Of a stretch of 64,000 bases of DNA, positions 1 to 7,430 are shown one piece after another. Within the stretch, counting starts at the first letter, position 1, and each line of letters starts with the position of its first letter. Origin of the DNA: Janthinobacterium saanense (lineage in GTDB: Bacteria > Pseudomonadota > Gammaproteobacteria > Burkholderiales > Burkholderiaceae_D); assembly GCF_014200675.1 (NCBI RefSeq), contig NZ_JACHCI010000004.1:186001-250000 (forward strand), given 5' to 3'. The position numbers and the translations under genes are program-made. The notes under the pieces are model-generated. The model searched no databases and was not told where the DNA came from. It saw only the letters and a list, made by a program, of their open reading frames with translations.

Positions 1-911
1 TCAGCATCGCCGCCAGGCGCCAGCTGGTACAGCGTCAGTTTCGCCCCCGCGAAACGCAGGCTGGCGCTGGCTGTGTCGTAGCACAAAAAGGCGCAATCCA
101 TGCCGTCGTTTGAACCGGTGGCGCTGCCATCCTGGCCCAGCAGGGTCTTGATGGCGCGGCTGACGGCGCCGATCAGGGCGGCCGGATCATGCGGCCCCAG
201 TTCGCGCAAGGCCTGGCTCAGGGCGGATGAAGCGATCAGGGTCATGAAGGCGCCGGGCACGCCGTGTCCCGTGCAGTCGGCAATGGCGGCAAACCAGCCG
301 CCCGCGTGGCGCTCGAAAAAATAAAAGTCGCCGCCGACCACGTCGCGCGGCTGCCATTCCAGGTGGGCGTCGGGCAGGGTGGCGGACAGTTCGGCGTCGG
401 AGGTACGCAGCAGGGCGCGCTGTATCACGCTGGCGTAATCGATGCTGTGCATGATCTGGCGGTTTTTTTCGGCTTGCATGGTGGCCACCACATTCATCAG
501 CTGCAAGCCAAAACCCACGCCGGCCAGCGCGCCATCTTCGGTGATGATGAAGCCGTCGGCCAGCGCTTTTTCGCCCGCTTCCACGGCGCGGAAGGTGAGG
601 TCTTCGATGCTCATGGCCGAGTCGACGATCAGCGGCTCCTTGTCCATGAAGGCGATGCAGCTCTTCTTGCCATACACCTCATGGTAAAAGGGCTTGGACA
701 TTTGCGACATGAAGATATTGCGGCTGATCAAGCCGATCGGCCGCTGCTGTTCCGTCACGGGCAAGCTCATCATGTCGCGCCGTTCCGTGAACAGTTCCAG
801 CACGTCGAAATTGCTGGCGTCGGCCTGCACCGACTCGGTGGCGATGCACAGGTCGGCCGCCACGGAAGAGCGATAGCGGGGAAGATGCAGACGAGAGGCG
901 TTGAACTCCAC
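1..911 (-). CDS. SpoIIE/PP2C-type serine phosphatase with N-terminal CBS-like region (3' end outside window)
   Basis: The protein reads from a GTG at 911, preceded by AAAGG about ten bases upstream, and runs off the left edge after 303 codons. Residues about 15-75 resemble a CBS-like sensory segment (SLPVTEQQRPIGLISRNIFM). The C-terminal half is a PPM/SpoIIE phosphatase: DVVGGDFYFF, IADCTGHGVPGAFMT and GMDCAFLCYD carry the metal-binding acidic residues. The family dephosphorylates serine/threonine on STAS-type anti-sigma-factor antagonists, often in SiaA/RsbU-like stress or biofilm circuits. The partner would lie beyond the window. There is no membrane segment, so it is probably cytoplasmic. 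The phosphatase call is firm; the CBS label is weaker. Confidence 0.8.
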   Translation of the reverse strand, partial: MEFNASRLHLPRYRSSVAADLCIATESVQADASNFDVLELFTERRDMMSLPVTEQQRPIGLISRNIFMSQMSKPFYHEVYGKKSCIAFMDKEPLIVDSAMSIEDLTFRAVEAGEKALADGFIITEDGALAGVGFGLQLMNVVATMQAEKNRQIMHSIDYASVIQRALLRTSDAELSATLPDAHLEWQPRDVVGGDFYFFERHAGGWFAAIADCTGHGVPGAFMTLIASSALSQALRELGPHDPAALIGAVSRAIKTLLGQDGSATGSNDGMDCAFLCYDTASASLRFAGAKLTLYQLAPGGDA

Positions 912-1082
912 AGGCGGCTACCTTTACATAACGGTCGGTGCCCTGTTGCCGCAACTGCAAGGCGACTGGCAAAAAGGCAATATCAGCATGGTAGCCGCTG
1001 AATGTGACAGCTTGATTACCAGTCGCCGTGGAATGTATCAAAAGCGCATGAAAGATGGATGCTTGGCAAGTCGGGAGTTTAC

Positions 1083-1661
1083 TTACACGCGAATCGCCAG
1101 CTTGCGAACCTGGGCCAGCCAGCGCTCTCTTTGCTGTTGCGTGGAATTCAAAATGGGACCGAAGCTAACCACCTTGACAGGTTTGACGCCGCAAAACTCC
1201 AGCGTTGTCTTGCGCAGCTGGTGGATGCCGGGCATGTGGTAGATCCAGCGAAAGTACCAGGGCGGCGTATCCATGGTGACCAGCAGCTGGGTCGTGCGTC
1301 CGGCCAGCAATTGCGCGGGGAAAGCTTTGCCGGGCCGGTACTTGAAAGCGTAGCCGGGCAGGAAGACCCGGTCGATAAAGCCTTTCAGCAAGGCCGGTGC
1401 GCCACCCCACCAGATCGGGTAGGCAAACACCAGGTGGTCGGCCCAGCTAATGTCTGCCTGCGCCGCCAGCAAATCCGCTTCCAGCGGCTGGACCTGGCGA
1501 TAACCTTCACGCAGGATGGGATCGAAATTGAGCTGGCCCAGGCGCAGTTCGCGCAGCTCGTGGCCTTGCTTGCGTGCCGCGTCGGCATAGCTTTCGGCTA
1601 GTGCACAACAGAAACTATCGTTGGAAGGATGGCCGAGGATGACCAGGATGCGTTTGCCCAT
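1083..1661 (-). CDS. NAD(P)H:quinone oxidoreductase, flavodoxin-like fold
   Basis: This 192-residue protein has the Flavodoxin_2 pattern: an N-terminal strand and phosphate loop (RILVILGHPSNDSFCCAL), the FMN-contacting AYPIWWGGAPALLKGFIDRV segment at about residues 80-100, and FEFCGVKP-type C-terminal strands. Relatives (NQO1, MdaB, YwrO, KefF-like) reduce quinones or other electrophiles by two electrons with NAD(P)H in the cytoplasm. It lies 73 bp downstream of a MerR regulator on the same strand, and a MerR-type promoter lies in that gap, so induction by a thiol-reactive, redox or metal signal is likely. The substrate cannot be told from sequence. Confidence 0.85.
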   Translation of the reverse strand: MGKRILVILGHPSNDSFCCALAESYADAARKQGHELRELRLGQLNFDPILREGYRQVQPLEADLLAAQADISWADHLVFAYPIWWGGAPALLKGFIDRVFLPGYAFKYRPGKAFPAQLLAGRTTQLLVTMDTPPWYFRWIYHMPGIHQLRKTTLEFCGVKPVKVVSFGPILNSTQQQRERWLAQVRKLAIRV

Positions 1662-1693
1662 GCTGCATGCTTTCTGAAAGAAGAACAGCCTGC

Positions 1694-1725
1694 ATGCTAA
1701 ACCTTGCCCCTAGCGGTAGGGTCAA
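1694..1725 (-). promoter_or_regulatory. MerR-type promoter and dyad operator with elongated spacer
   Basis: On the minus strand a TTGACC -35 box (1725-1720) and a TAGCAT -10 box (1699-1694) are separated by 20 bp. The spacer holds an imperfect dyad at 1701-1722 beginning ACC and ending GGT, with CCCTA/TAGGG inner arms. Overlong 19-20 bp spacers with a central dyad are the hallmark of promoters activated by MerR proteins through DNA distortion. It sits between the merR gene and the quinone reductase and points at the latter. Confidence 0.7.
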
Positions 1726-1734
1726 GCGGCAGAG

Positions 1735-2088
1735 TCAAGCGGCCTGGCACTGCAGGCAGTCATGGATTTCGGCGTCGATCTGGCCCAGTTGCATATCGAG
1801 CTGGCGCAGGCGGGCGATTTCCTCGCGCAGTTGCGAGCGCTTGGCGGCGATCAGCTCGGACAGGCTAGCCCAGTCCGTGTCATCGCCGGCCAGCACGGGC
1901 AGCAGTTCGGCCAGGCGAAAACCCAGCGCCTGGGCCTGGCGTATCAGTTTGACTTGGGCAAGGTCTTGCTGCGTGTAACGGCGGTAGGCGCCAGCGCGCC
2001 TGACTTCGCCCAGCAAGCCCAGCGCCTCGTAATGGCGCAAGGCCTTGGGTGTTGCACCCGCCAGTCGGGAAATTTCTCCAATGTACAC
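1735..2088 (-). CDS. MerR-family transcriptional regulator
   Basis: A 117-residue regulator. I chose the GTG at 2088 because AGGAGG lies four bases upstream; a longer frame starting at the TTG at 2103 would place that Shine-Dalgarno inside the gene. The N-terminus is a winged helix typical of MerR (IGEISRLAGATPKALRHYEALGLL, then AGAYRRYTQQDL), followed by a long dimerisation helix (LREEIARLRQLDMQLGQID). It ends with a DCLQCQAA tail whose CxxC could bind a metal or sense redox. It probably controls the quinone reductase just downstream via the dyad at 1701-1722. Confidence 0.85.
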   Translation of the reverse strand: MYIGEISRLAGATPKALRHYEALGLLGEVRRAGAYRRYTQQDLAQVKLIRQAQALGFRLAELLPVLAGDDTDWASLSELIAAKRSQLREEIARLRQLDMQLGQIDAEIHDCLQCQAA

Positions 2089-2157
2089 TTTTCCTCCTAT
2101 CAAGCTTGAACGCAGTGTAGCGCAAGGCCGGCTTGCCTTGGCTGCTCAAGCGTGACG

Positions 2158-2595
2158 TCAGACCTTGCGGGGAGGTATCTTTTTTGCCGTGCAGTCGGCG
2201 CAAGTGCCATACAGCGACAGTGCATGTTCGTGCAGCACAAAACCACGCTCGGCGGCGATTTCATTTTGCCGCAGCTCGATGCCTTCATCGACAAACTCAT
2301 CGACCTTGCCGCAACCGGTGCAGACCAGGTGGTCGTGGTGCTGGCCTTCATTCAGCTCGAACACGGCGTGGCCCGACTCAAAGTGGCGACGGAACAAAAT
2401 GCCCGCTTCGGCAAACTGCATCAGCACGCGGTAAATGGTGGCCAGGCCCACATCGATTTTTTCAGCCAGCAAGAGCTTATAGACATCGTCCGCACTCAGA
2501 TGCTTGATCGACCCTTCCTGAAACAGCTGCAAGATCCGCAAACGGGGGATGGTGACTTTCAAGCCTGAATCCCGCAGTTCCCTCAATATATCCAT
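2158..2595 (-). CDS. fur: Fur-family ferric uptake regulator
   Basis: The start at 2595 (MDILRELRDSG) has GGGAGA just upstream and gives 145 residues, the usual Fur length; a longer frame to 2667 is unsupported. Visible Fur features are the winged helix with TIYRVLMQFAEAGIL, the metal site region HFESGHAVFEL followed by HHDHLVCTGCGKVDEF (CxxC), and a second cysteine pair, CADC, near the C-terminus. Fur represses iron-acquisition genes with Fe2+ as corepressor. A 15/19 Fur box lies about 190 bp upstream in the divergent interval, suggesting autoregulation or control of the facing LysR gene. It is not beside recN/dapB-type genes, so it may be a second paralogue. Confidence 0.85.
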   Translation of the reverse strand: MDILRELRDSGLKVTIPRLRILQLFQEGSIKHLSADDVYKLLLAEKIDVGLATIYRVLMQFAEAGILFRRHFESGHAVFELNEGQHHDHLVCTGCGKVDEFVDEGIELRQNEIAAERGFVLHEHALSLYGTCADCTAKKIPPRKV

Positions 2596-2781
2596 TGTCT
2601 CCCTTTCTCGTGGATGACGCCTGACCAAACCTGCTGCACGTTGTGAGTCGCGGTCTGCGATGCTCACCGTACTCCAGCACGGTTGCGCTTCTCAAGCACA
2701 ACTCCCTGCCGCTCGCGACGGTTTCGTCAGGCCTTGTTAGTTCGTATGTACGCAAACATTTTTTTACTTAATCATTATATC

Positions 2782-2800
2782 GCAAATGATAATCATTACT
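2782..2800. promoter_or_regulatory. Fur box in the fur-lysR divergent interval
   Basis: Aligned to the 19-bp consensus GATAATGATAATCATTATC, 15 positions match, including an unbroken 14-base core AATGATAATCATTA. It lies in the AT-rich 304-bp region between the Fur gene (start 2595) and the LysR gene (start 2900), about 100 bp upstream of the latter. No further gene is visible in that interval. Confidence 0.7.
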
Positions 2801-2899
2801 ATTCTCATTTGATTGGCGGGTCATGCTTTTGTTGGCATTTATGGAAATATTCCTACAAAATCGCTACACTGTGCAGTAACGATAAACAATGAGGTGACT

Positions 2900-3796
2900 A
2901 TGGACCGATTTGATGCGATGCGTATCTTTACGCGCATTGTGGAGCTGAACAGTTTTACCAAGGCGGCCCATGATCTGGGTTTTCCCAAGGCCACGGTGAC
3001 GCATGCGATCAAGCAACTGGAGGCGCGCTTGCGCGTGCGCCTGTTGCACCGGACCACGCGCCAGGTGACGCCTACGCTCGATGGTCAGGCGTATTATCAG
3101 CGCTGCGTGCGCTTGCTGGCGGACCTGGAAGAGACGGAGAATGTGTTTTCGGCAGCCGTGCAGCAGCCGGCCGGCAAGTTGCGCATCGATATGCATAGCA
3201 CGCTGGGCATGCATTTCGTGATGCCCGTGCTGGACCAGTTCTGCGCGCGCTATCCGCTGATCGAACTGGAGATCGGCATGGGCGACCGCCTGGTCGACCT
3301 GGTGCGGGAAGGTGTCGATTGCGTCTTGCGCGTGGGCGTGTTGACGGACTCGTCCATGGTGGCGCGCCGGGTGGCGCTGCTCGAGCAAGTGACGTGCGCC
3401 AGTCCCGCCTATCTGGCTGCGCACGGCACGCCGCACACCCTGGCCGACTTGCAGGGCCACCGCGCCGTCAACTTTTTTTCTGCCCATACCGGCAAGCTGT
3501 GGCCATTCGAATTCAAGGCCGATGGCCAGCTGCACAGCCTGGAATTGCCAGGTACCGTATCTGTCAATAATGCCGATGCGTATCACGCCTGCTGCCGCGC
3601 GGGCATGGGCTTGATACAGGCGCCCCGTTATCATCTGGAAAAATCGATTGCGGCCGGCGAGCTGTGCGAAATCTTGCCGGCGCTGCGTCCTGATCCTGTC
3701 CCCGTTTCCGTGATGTATCCGCATCACCGGCAACTGTCGTCCAGAGTGCGGGTATTTGCAGACTGGCTGGCCAGCCTGTTTGCCGGCGTGCATTGA
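2900..3796 (+). CDS. LysR-family transcriptional regulator
   Basis: The start at 2900 (MDRFDAMRIFTRIVELNSF) is set by GAGGTG six bases upstream and matches the canonical LysR N-terminus; 298 residues is the family norm. The HTH occupies residues about 4-62 (SFTKAAHDLGFPKATVTHAIKQLEARL). The rest is a periplasmic-binding-like effector domain of the CrgA/AaeR-like subgroup (RLLHRTTRQVTPT, GKLRIDMHSTLG). The Fur box upstream suggests iron-dependent expression. Target genes are not evident; the neighbouring ompW has its own FNR-type promoter. Confidence 0.88.
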   Translation: MDRFDAMRIFTRIVELNSFTKAAHDLGFPKATVTHAIKQLEARLRVRLLHRTTRQVTPTLDGQAYYQRCVRLLADLEETENVFSAAVQQPAGKLRIDMHSTLGMHFVMPVLDQFCARYPLIELEIGMGDRLVDLVREGVDCVLRVGVLTDSSMVARRVALLEQVTCASPAYLAAHGTPHTLADLQGHRAVNFFSAHTGKLWPFEFKADGQLHSLELPGTVSVNNADAYHACCRAGMGLIQAPRYHLEKSIAAGELCEILPALRPDPVPVSVMYPHHRQLSSRVRVFADWLASLFAGVH

Positions 3797-3868
3797 TGCA
3801 CTCAATGCCTGATTTTTCTTGACTTGAGTAAAGGAAAAAATCCCTCTGTGATCGTCATCGGGAGCTAT

Positions 3869-3910
3869 TTGATGTGGATCAAAGTTTTTGCTGCACTGCA
3901 CTTTTAGACT
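3869..3910 (+). promoter_or_regulatory. FNR/ANR box and class II promoter for ompW
   Basis: TTGATGTGGATCAA at 3869-3882 matches the FNR consensus TTGAT-N4-ATCAA at all ten specified positions. A TAGACT -10 element lies at 3905-3910, which would put +1 near 3917 and the box centre at about -41.5, the spacing of FNR-activated class II promoters. The ompW start codon follows at 3943. Confidence 0.75.
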
Positions 3911-3942
3911 GCACAGCGTTACTTAACGACAGAGAGAATGAA

Positions 3943-4560
3943 ATGAAAAAGTCCGCAACTGCAGCAGCACTCGTCCTGGCCGTCATCGGCGCCTACGCCG
4001 GCAATGCAATGGCAGAGGAAAGCCCGTGGCTGGTCCGCGTCCGCGCCGTGCATATTGACCCGGCCGACAAGTCTGCTCCGATCGGCGGCGTGGGCGCATC
4101 CGACCGTTTGCATGTCAGCAGCAAGACGATTCCTGAAATCGACATCTCGTATTTCTTTACCCCCAATATCGCCGCCGAACTGATTTTGACCTACCCGCAA
4201 AAGCATGACGTCACGCTCGATGGCGCCAAGATCGGTACTTTCAAGCACTTGCCGCCGACCTTGTCGCTGCAATACCATTTCACGCCGGAAAAACAGTTCA
4301 GCCCTTATGTGGGCGCAGGCGTGAACTACACCACCATGTCGGGCGTGAATCTGCTGGACGGCGCCGGCCGTCTGGAACACGACAGCTGGGGCCTTTCCTT
4401 GCAAGCGGGTGCTGACTACAAGTTCGACAAGAACTGGTCCTTGAACTTCGACGTCAAGAAAGTGCAGATCCGCAGCGACGTATTCATCTCTGGCGCCAAG
4501 GCCAGCGAAGTCAAGGTGGATCCCTGGCTGATCGGCGTGGGCGTCGGCTACCGCTTCTAA
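3943..4560 (+). CDS. ompW: OmpW-family outer membrane porin
   Basis: A 205-residue protein with a signal peptide (MKKSATAAALVLAVIGAYAGNAMA, cut before EESPW) and the OmpW beta-barrel pattern: WLVRVRAVHIDPAD, IPEIDISYFFTPNIAAELIL, LPPTLSLQYHF, YVGAGVNYT and the C-terminal aromatic strand ending GVGVGYRF. The start follows GAGAGAA. OmpW forms an eight-stranded hydrophobic channel in the outer membrane. In enterobacteria its gene responds to oxygen through FNR, which fits the FNR box upstream. An intrinsic terminator follows directly, so it is monocistronic. Confidence 0.93.
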   Translation: MKKSATAAALVLAVIGAYAGNAMAEESPWLVRVRAVHIDPADKSAPIGGVGASDRLHVSSKTIPEIDISYFFTPNIAAELILTYPQKHDVTLDGAKIGTFKHLPPTLSLQYHFTPEKQFSPYVGAGVNYTTMSGVNLLDGAGRLEHDSWGLSLQAGADYKFDKNWSLNFDVKKVQIRSDVFISGAKASEVKVDPWLIGVGVGYRF

Positions 4561-4579
4561 GCAAGTCGCGCTGACATGG

Positions 4580-4606
4580 AATCCGGCTCCCTAGCCGGAT
4601 TTTTTT
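4580..4606 (+). terminator. Intrinsic terminator of ompW
   Basis: A 9-bp stem (AATCCGGCT paired with AGCCGGATT), four-base loop and a run of T to 4606, starting 20 bp after the ompW stop. Confidence 0.9.
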
Positions 4607-4678
4607 CGCCTATTTCTTTTGTTGCCGAATACAATTGCTGCCGTTGTATCTATTGATACTTTTGCATTTCTTCTTTTT

Positions 4679-5413
4679 ATGATGCCTGAGCTGACTTCCC
4701 TGACGCAATATCTGCTGGCCATTACGCCCGCGTTTCTCGTCTGCGGCGCCTTGCTGCTGGCCGTGCCGCGCCAGTTGCCGCTGTTGCGGGTGCTGGTGCA
4801 TATACTGTTCTTTGTGCTGGCGCGCGATGCGATGACGGTCCATGGTTATTGGCAAGTAGCAGCTGGCGGCTTGCGCTTTATGGCGCCGCCCTTGATCTTG
4901 CTGGCGCTGGGCGCCATGTCGCTGGGTCTGATCGGCGGTATTTTCAGCCTGGAAAAAGAAATGCGTGCCCGCATCCGTTGGGCAGGGAAGGGATACGCCA
5001 GGTCTGCCGCCTGGGGTCTGGCCGGTGCCGCGCTGGTGGTGGTGTTGGCCGTCATGTTGAAGGCGCTGTCCGGTATGCCGTCCTTGCCGCCCGTCGACAG
5101 GTCTTTATTGCCGCTGTTGCTGCTGTTTGCGCTGGCGGCCAATTGTTATGAAGAGCTGCTGTTTCGCGGTTTGCTGCAGCAGCAGTTGCAAGAACACATG
5201 CCGGCCGTGCGCGCGGCGCTGGTGTCGGGCTTGCTGTTTGGCCTGTGCCATGCTTTCCTGGCCACCACCGTCACGCAGGTGGGCGCGCCCATACTCGTAT
5301 TTACCGTGATCGAAGGTGTGGTGGCGGGACTGGTATATAGTCGTGCCGGCTTGCTGGGCGCGTCGCTGGCGCATGGCCTGGCGATCTTTGCGCTGGCAGC
5401 CGGCTGGGTGTAA
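4679..5413 (+). CDS. CPBP-family intramembrane metalloprotease
   Basis: A polytopic membrane protein of about 244 residues with the CPBP (Rce1-like) motifs: EELLFRG (EExxxR motif 1), FGLCHA (motif 2 histidine) and a C-terminal AHGLA. Family members are glutamate-type intramembrane proteases; bacterial ones are linked to peptide maturation or self-immunity, with substrates mostly unknown. I place the start at the ATG pair at 4679/4682. An upstream TTG at 4619 sits only a few bases past the ompW terminator and lacks a ribosome binding site, but no good site precedes 4679 either. The gene appears monocistronic. Confidence 0.75.
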   Translation: MMPELTSLTQYLLAITPAFLVCGALLLAVPRQLPLLRVLVHILFFVLARDAMTVHGYWQVAAGGLRFMAPPLILLALGAMSLGLIGGIFSLEKEMRARIRWAGKGYARSAAWGLAGAALVVVLAVMLKALSGMPSLPPVDRSLLPLLLLFALAANCYEELLFRGLLQQQLQEHMPAVRAALVSGLLFGLCHAFLATTVTQVGAPILVFTVIEGVVAGLVYSRAGLLGASLAHGLAIFALAAGWV

Positions 5414-5450
5414 TACTGTCTGTTTATTTTTAGTCTGAAGCGAGAAAACC

Positions 5451-5993
5451 ATGCCTCTGAGTTCTTACCTCAATACCCGTCCCGTGGTGGGCGAACGCGT
5501 CTACCTGCACGGCACGGCGCAAGTGATCGGCGATGTGCAGATAGCCGATGATTGCTCGATCTGGTGCAACAGCGTGCTGCGCGGCGACGTCAACCGCATC
5601 GTCATCGGCGAGGGCAGCAATGTGCAAGACTTTTCCATGGGCCATGTGTCGCACAAGAGCGCGGCCAAGCCCGAAGGCTCGCCTTTGACCATCGGTAAAT
5701 ACGTGACCATCGGCCATTCCGTGATCTTGCACGGCTGCACCATTGGCGATGAATGCCTGATCGGCATGGGCAGCATCGTCATGGACGATGTGGTGGTGGA
5801 GAAAAACGTGATGCTGGGCGCTGGCAGCCTGGTGTCGCCAGGCAAGGTGCTGGAAAGCGGCCATTTGTATGTGGGCCGGCCGGCTGTGAAAGTGCGCGCC
5901 TTGAGCGAAGCCGAGATTGCCTACCTGCGCTATTCGGCCGAGCATTATGTGCGTGTGAAGAATAATTACCTGGCAGGCAAGGATGACGCCTGA
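5451..5993 (+). CDS. Gamma-class carbonic anhydrase-like hexapeptide protein
   Basis: 180 residues folding as a left-handed beta-helix from hexapeptide repeats (VIGDVQIADDCSIWCNSVLRGDVNRIVIGEG...). The gamma-CA zinc ligand histidines are present in GHVSHKS and IGHSVILHGC. It resembles YrdA/CaiE and PaaY-type proteins, which bind zinc; CO2 hydration or CoA-thioesterase activity is reported in some relatives, so the precise reaction is uncertain. It lies 37 bp downstream of the CPBP protease and may be cotranscribed with it. Confidence 0.85.
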   Translation: MPLSSYLNTRPVVGERVYLHGTAQVIGDVQIADDCSIWCNSVLRGDVNRIVIGEGSNVQDFSMGHVSHKSAAKPEGSPLTIGKYVTIGHSVILHGCTIGDECLIGMGSIVMDDVVVEKNVMLGAGSLVSPGKVLESGHLYVGRPAVKVRALSEAEIAYLRYSAEHYVRVKNNYLAGKDDA

Positions 5994-6027
5994 GGTCAGG
6001 CGCCGGTATCCTTGGCCGGCGTAAAGA

Positions 6028-6333
6028 TCAAGCCTTGGGCGCGGCGGCAGGATCGGTATATTTGGCGAAGTTGGCGATATAGTCGTTGAAGTTATCGTTC
6101 AGCATGCGCTTGTATTGCTCGGTGAAAAAGGCGACAGCCTCTTCTTTTTCTTGCTGCATCTTGAGCGGATCATTGGTCTTGCTGGCGATCAGGAAGGCAT
6201 TGAAGCGGGCAGCGGCGTACAGCAGCGAAGTTGCCACTTCACCGCCGTTGCTGTGTTCACATTGCTGATTGGCTACGGCGATGATCTGGTCGGCCCGTTC
6301 CCAGAATTCGGGGCCCGTTTTTGGTGTGCTCAT
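6028..6333 (-). CDS. DUF3144-family protein
   Basis: The ATG at 6333 (MSTPKTGPEFWERADQII) has GAGGAG nearby and gives 101 residues; a longer frame upstream is not protein-like. The pattern FWERADQIIAVAN...TSLLYAAARFNAFL...AVAFFTEQYKRMLNDNFNDYIANF matches the small helical DUF3144 family, common in proteobacteria and of unknown function. There is no signal peptide. It converges with the carbonic anhydrase gene; a GC-rich hairpin (CGCCGG/CCGGCG, 6001-6021) in the 34-bp gap lacks a T-run. Confidence 0.75.
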   Translation of the reverse strand: MSTPKTGPEFWERADQIIAVANQQCEHSNGGEVATSLLYAAARFNAFLIASKTNDPLKMQQEKEEAVAFFTEQYKRMLNDNFNDYIANFAKYTDPAAAPKA

Positions 6334-6403
6334 ACGACTCCTCATGAAATTGCACGTCAGTCTACACAGCGGACCACAGCCTGTCCAGCCGCCAGGGCAG
6401 GCT

Positions 6404-6913
6404 TCAAGCCGCTTGCAGTAGTTGTTCCACCAGCATCTCTGGCGGCTGGCGGAAATCGAGCACGATGCCGGCCTCGTCCTCTTGCAGTGGCTGCAAAGTT
6501 TGCAACTGGCTGTCCAGCAGGCTGGCGGGCATGAAGTGCTGCCGGTCTTGCATGCGATGCAGCAGCACCGCGCGCGGACCGTCCAGGTGGGCAAAGCGCA
6601 AAGCTGGGTCGCCCTCGCGCAAGAGCTCCCGGTAAGCGCGTTTCAGCGCCGAGCACGACACCACCAGGCCGACGCCTTGCGCGCGGGCGGCGGCGATGCG
6701 GTCGCGCAAGGCGGCCAGCCAGCCGGCGCGGTCGGCGTCGGTGAGTGGCACGCCGGCCGCCATTTTGGCGACGTTTTCCGGCGGATGCAAAGCGTCGCCT
6801 TCCACATAGTCCACGCCCAGCTGGCTGGCCAGCAGGCTGCCGATGAAACTCTTGCCGCAACCGGACACACCCATCACGACCCAGCGCAGCGTGTTTGTCC
6901 GGCTTGCGGTCAT
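6404..6913 (-). CDS. gntK: Gluconokinase
   Basis: 169 residues with a Walker A loop (VMGVSGCGKSFIGSLLA), GDALHPPENVAKMAAGVPLTDADRAGWL and VSCSALKRAYRELLR, the signature of GntK/IdnK. It phosphorylates D-gluconate to 6-phosphogluconate with ATP in the cytoplasm. Its start overlaps the stop of the OmpA-like lipoprotein gene (ATGA, 6913-6910), so it is translationally coupled to the yfiRNB operon, an unusual partner. No gluconate transporter or GntR regulator lies nearby. Confidence 0.92.
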   Translation of the reverse strand: MTASRTNTLRWVVMGVSGCGKSFIGSLLASQLGVDYVEGDALHPPENVAKMAAGVPLTDADRAGWLAALRDRIAAARAQGVGLVVSCSALKRAYRELLREGDPALRFAHLDGPRAVLLHRMQDRQHFMPASLLDSQLQTLQPLQEDEAGIVLDFRQPPEMLVEQLLQAA

Positions 6914-7413
6914 GGCGAGGTGACGATGACGGTGACGCGGCGGTTTTCTGCCTGGCCGGCCTTGCTGGCGTTCGATGCTACCGGTTTGCTCATGCCCAGG
7001 CCGCGCACGACCATGTTGCTGCGTGGAATACCCGCCGAGCTCATCGCGTCGGCGATCACGTTGGCGCGCGCCAGCGACAGCTTGTTATTGAGCGCTTCGG
7101 CTCCTTCGCTATCCGTATGGCCTTCCACGCGCAAGTGCGTGATATTGACCTTGATCAAGGCGGCGCTGATTTTCTGGATGCCGCTGCGGCTGGCGCTGGT
7201 CAGGCTGGAGGCGGCGAAGTCGAACAGCAGCTTGTCGGTAAAGCTCAGCTCCCAGCCTTCGTCCGTCTGATAAAAGCCTTGTTCTTTCAAGGTGGCGATC
7301 TGCTCGGCATTGAATGGCGATTTTGTCGCCGGCGTGCTCTGGCAGGCGGCCAGCAGGCTCAGCATGAGCAAGCCGAGGAAACCAAGGCGTAGGCGCTGGA
7401 TGATCAATTGCAT
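6910..7413 (-). CDS. yfiB: YfiB-like OmpA-family outer-membrane lipoprotein
   Basis: 167 residues: a lipoprotein signal with LAAC lipobox (Cys24), then an OmpA peptidoglycan-binding domain (LRVEGHTDSEGAEALNNKLSLARANVI, ending ENRRVTVIV). In Pseudomonas aeruginosa YfiB sequesters the periplasmic repressor YfiR at the outer membrane and so releases the cyclase YfiN. Length and gene order (yfiR-yfiN-yfiB) match that system. It starts 17 bp after yfiN and overlaps gntK by 4 bp. Confidence 0.88.
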   Translation of the reverse strand: MQLIIQRLRLGFLGLLMLSLLAACQSTPATKSPFNAEQIATLKEQGFYQTDEGWELSFTDKLLFDFAASSLTSASRSGIQKISAALIKVNITHLRVEGHTDSEGAEALNNKLSLARANVIADAMSSAGIPRSNMVVRGLGMSKPVASNASKAGQAENRRVTVIVTSP

Positions 7414-7430
7414 TGTGAAACTCCTTGCGG

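Noticed and set aside
264..1001. 245-codon plus-strand frame at the left edge
   Set aside because: Antisense of the SpoIIE phosphatase, which has a proper start and metal-binding motifs.
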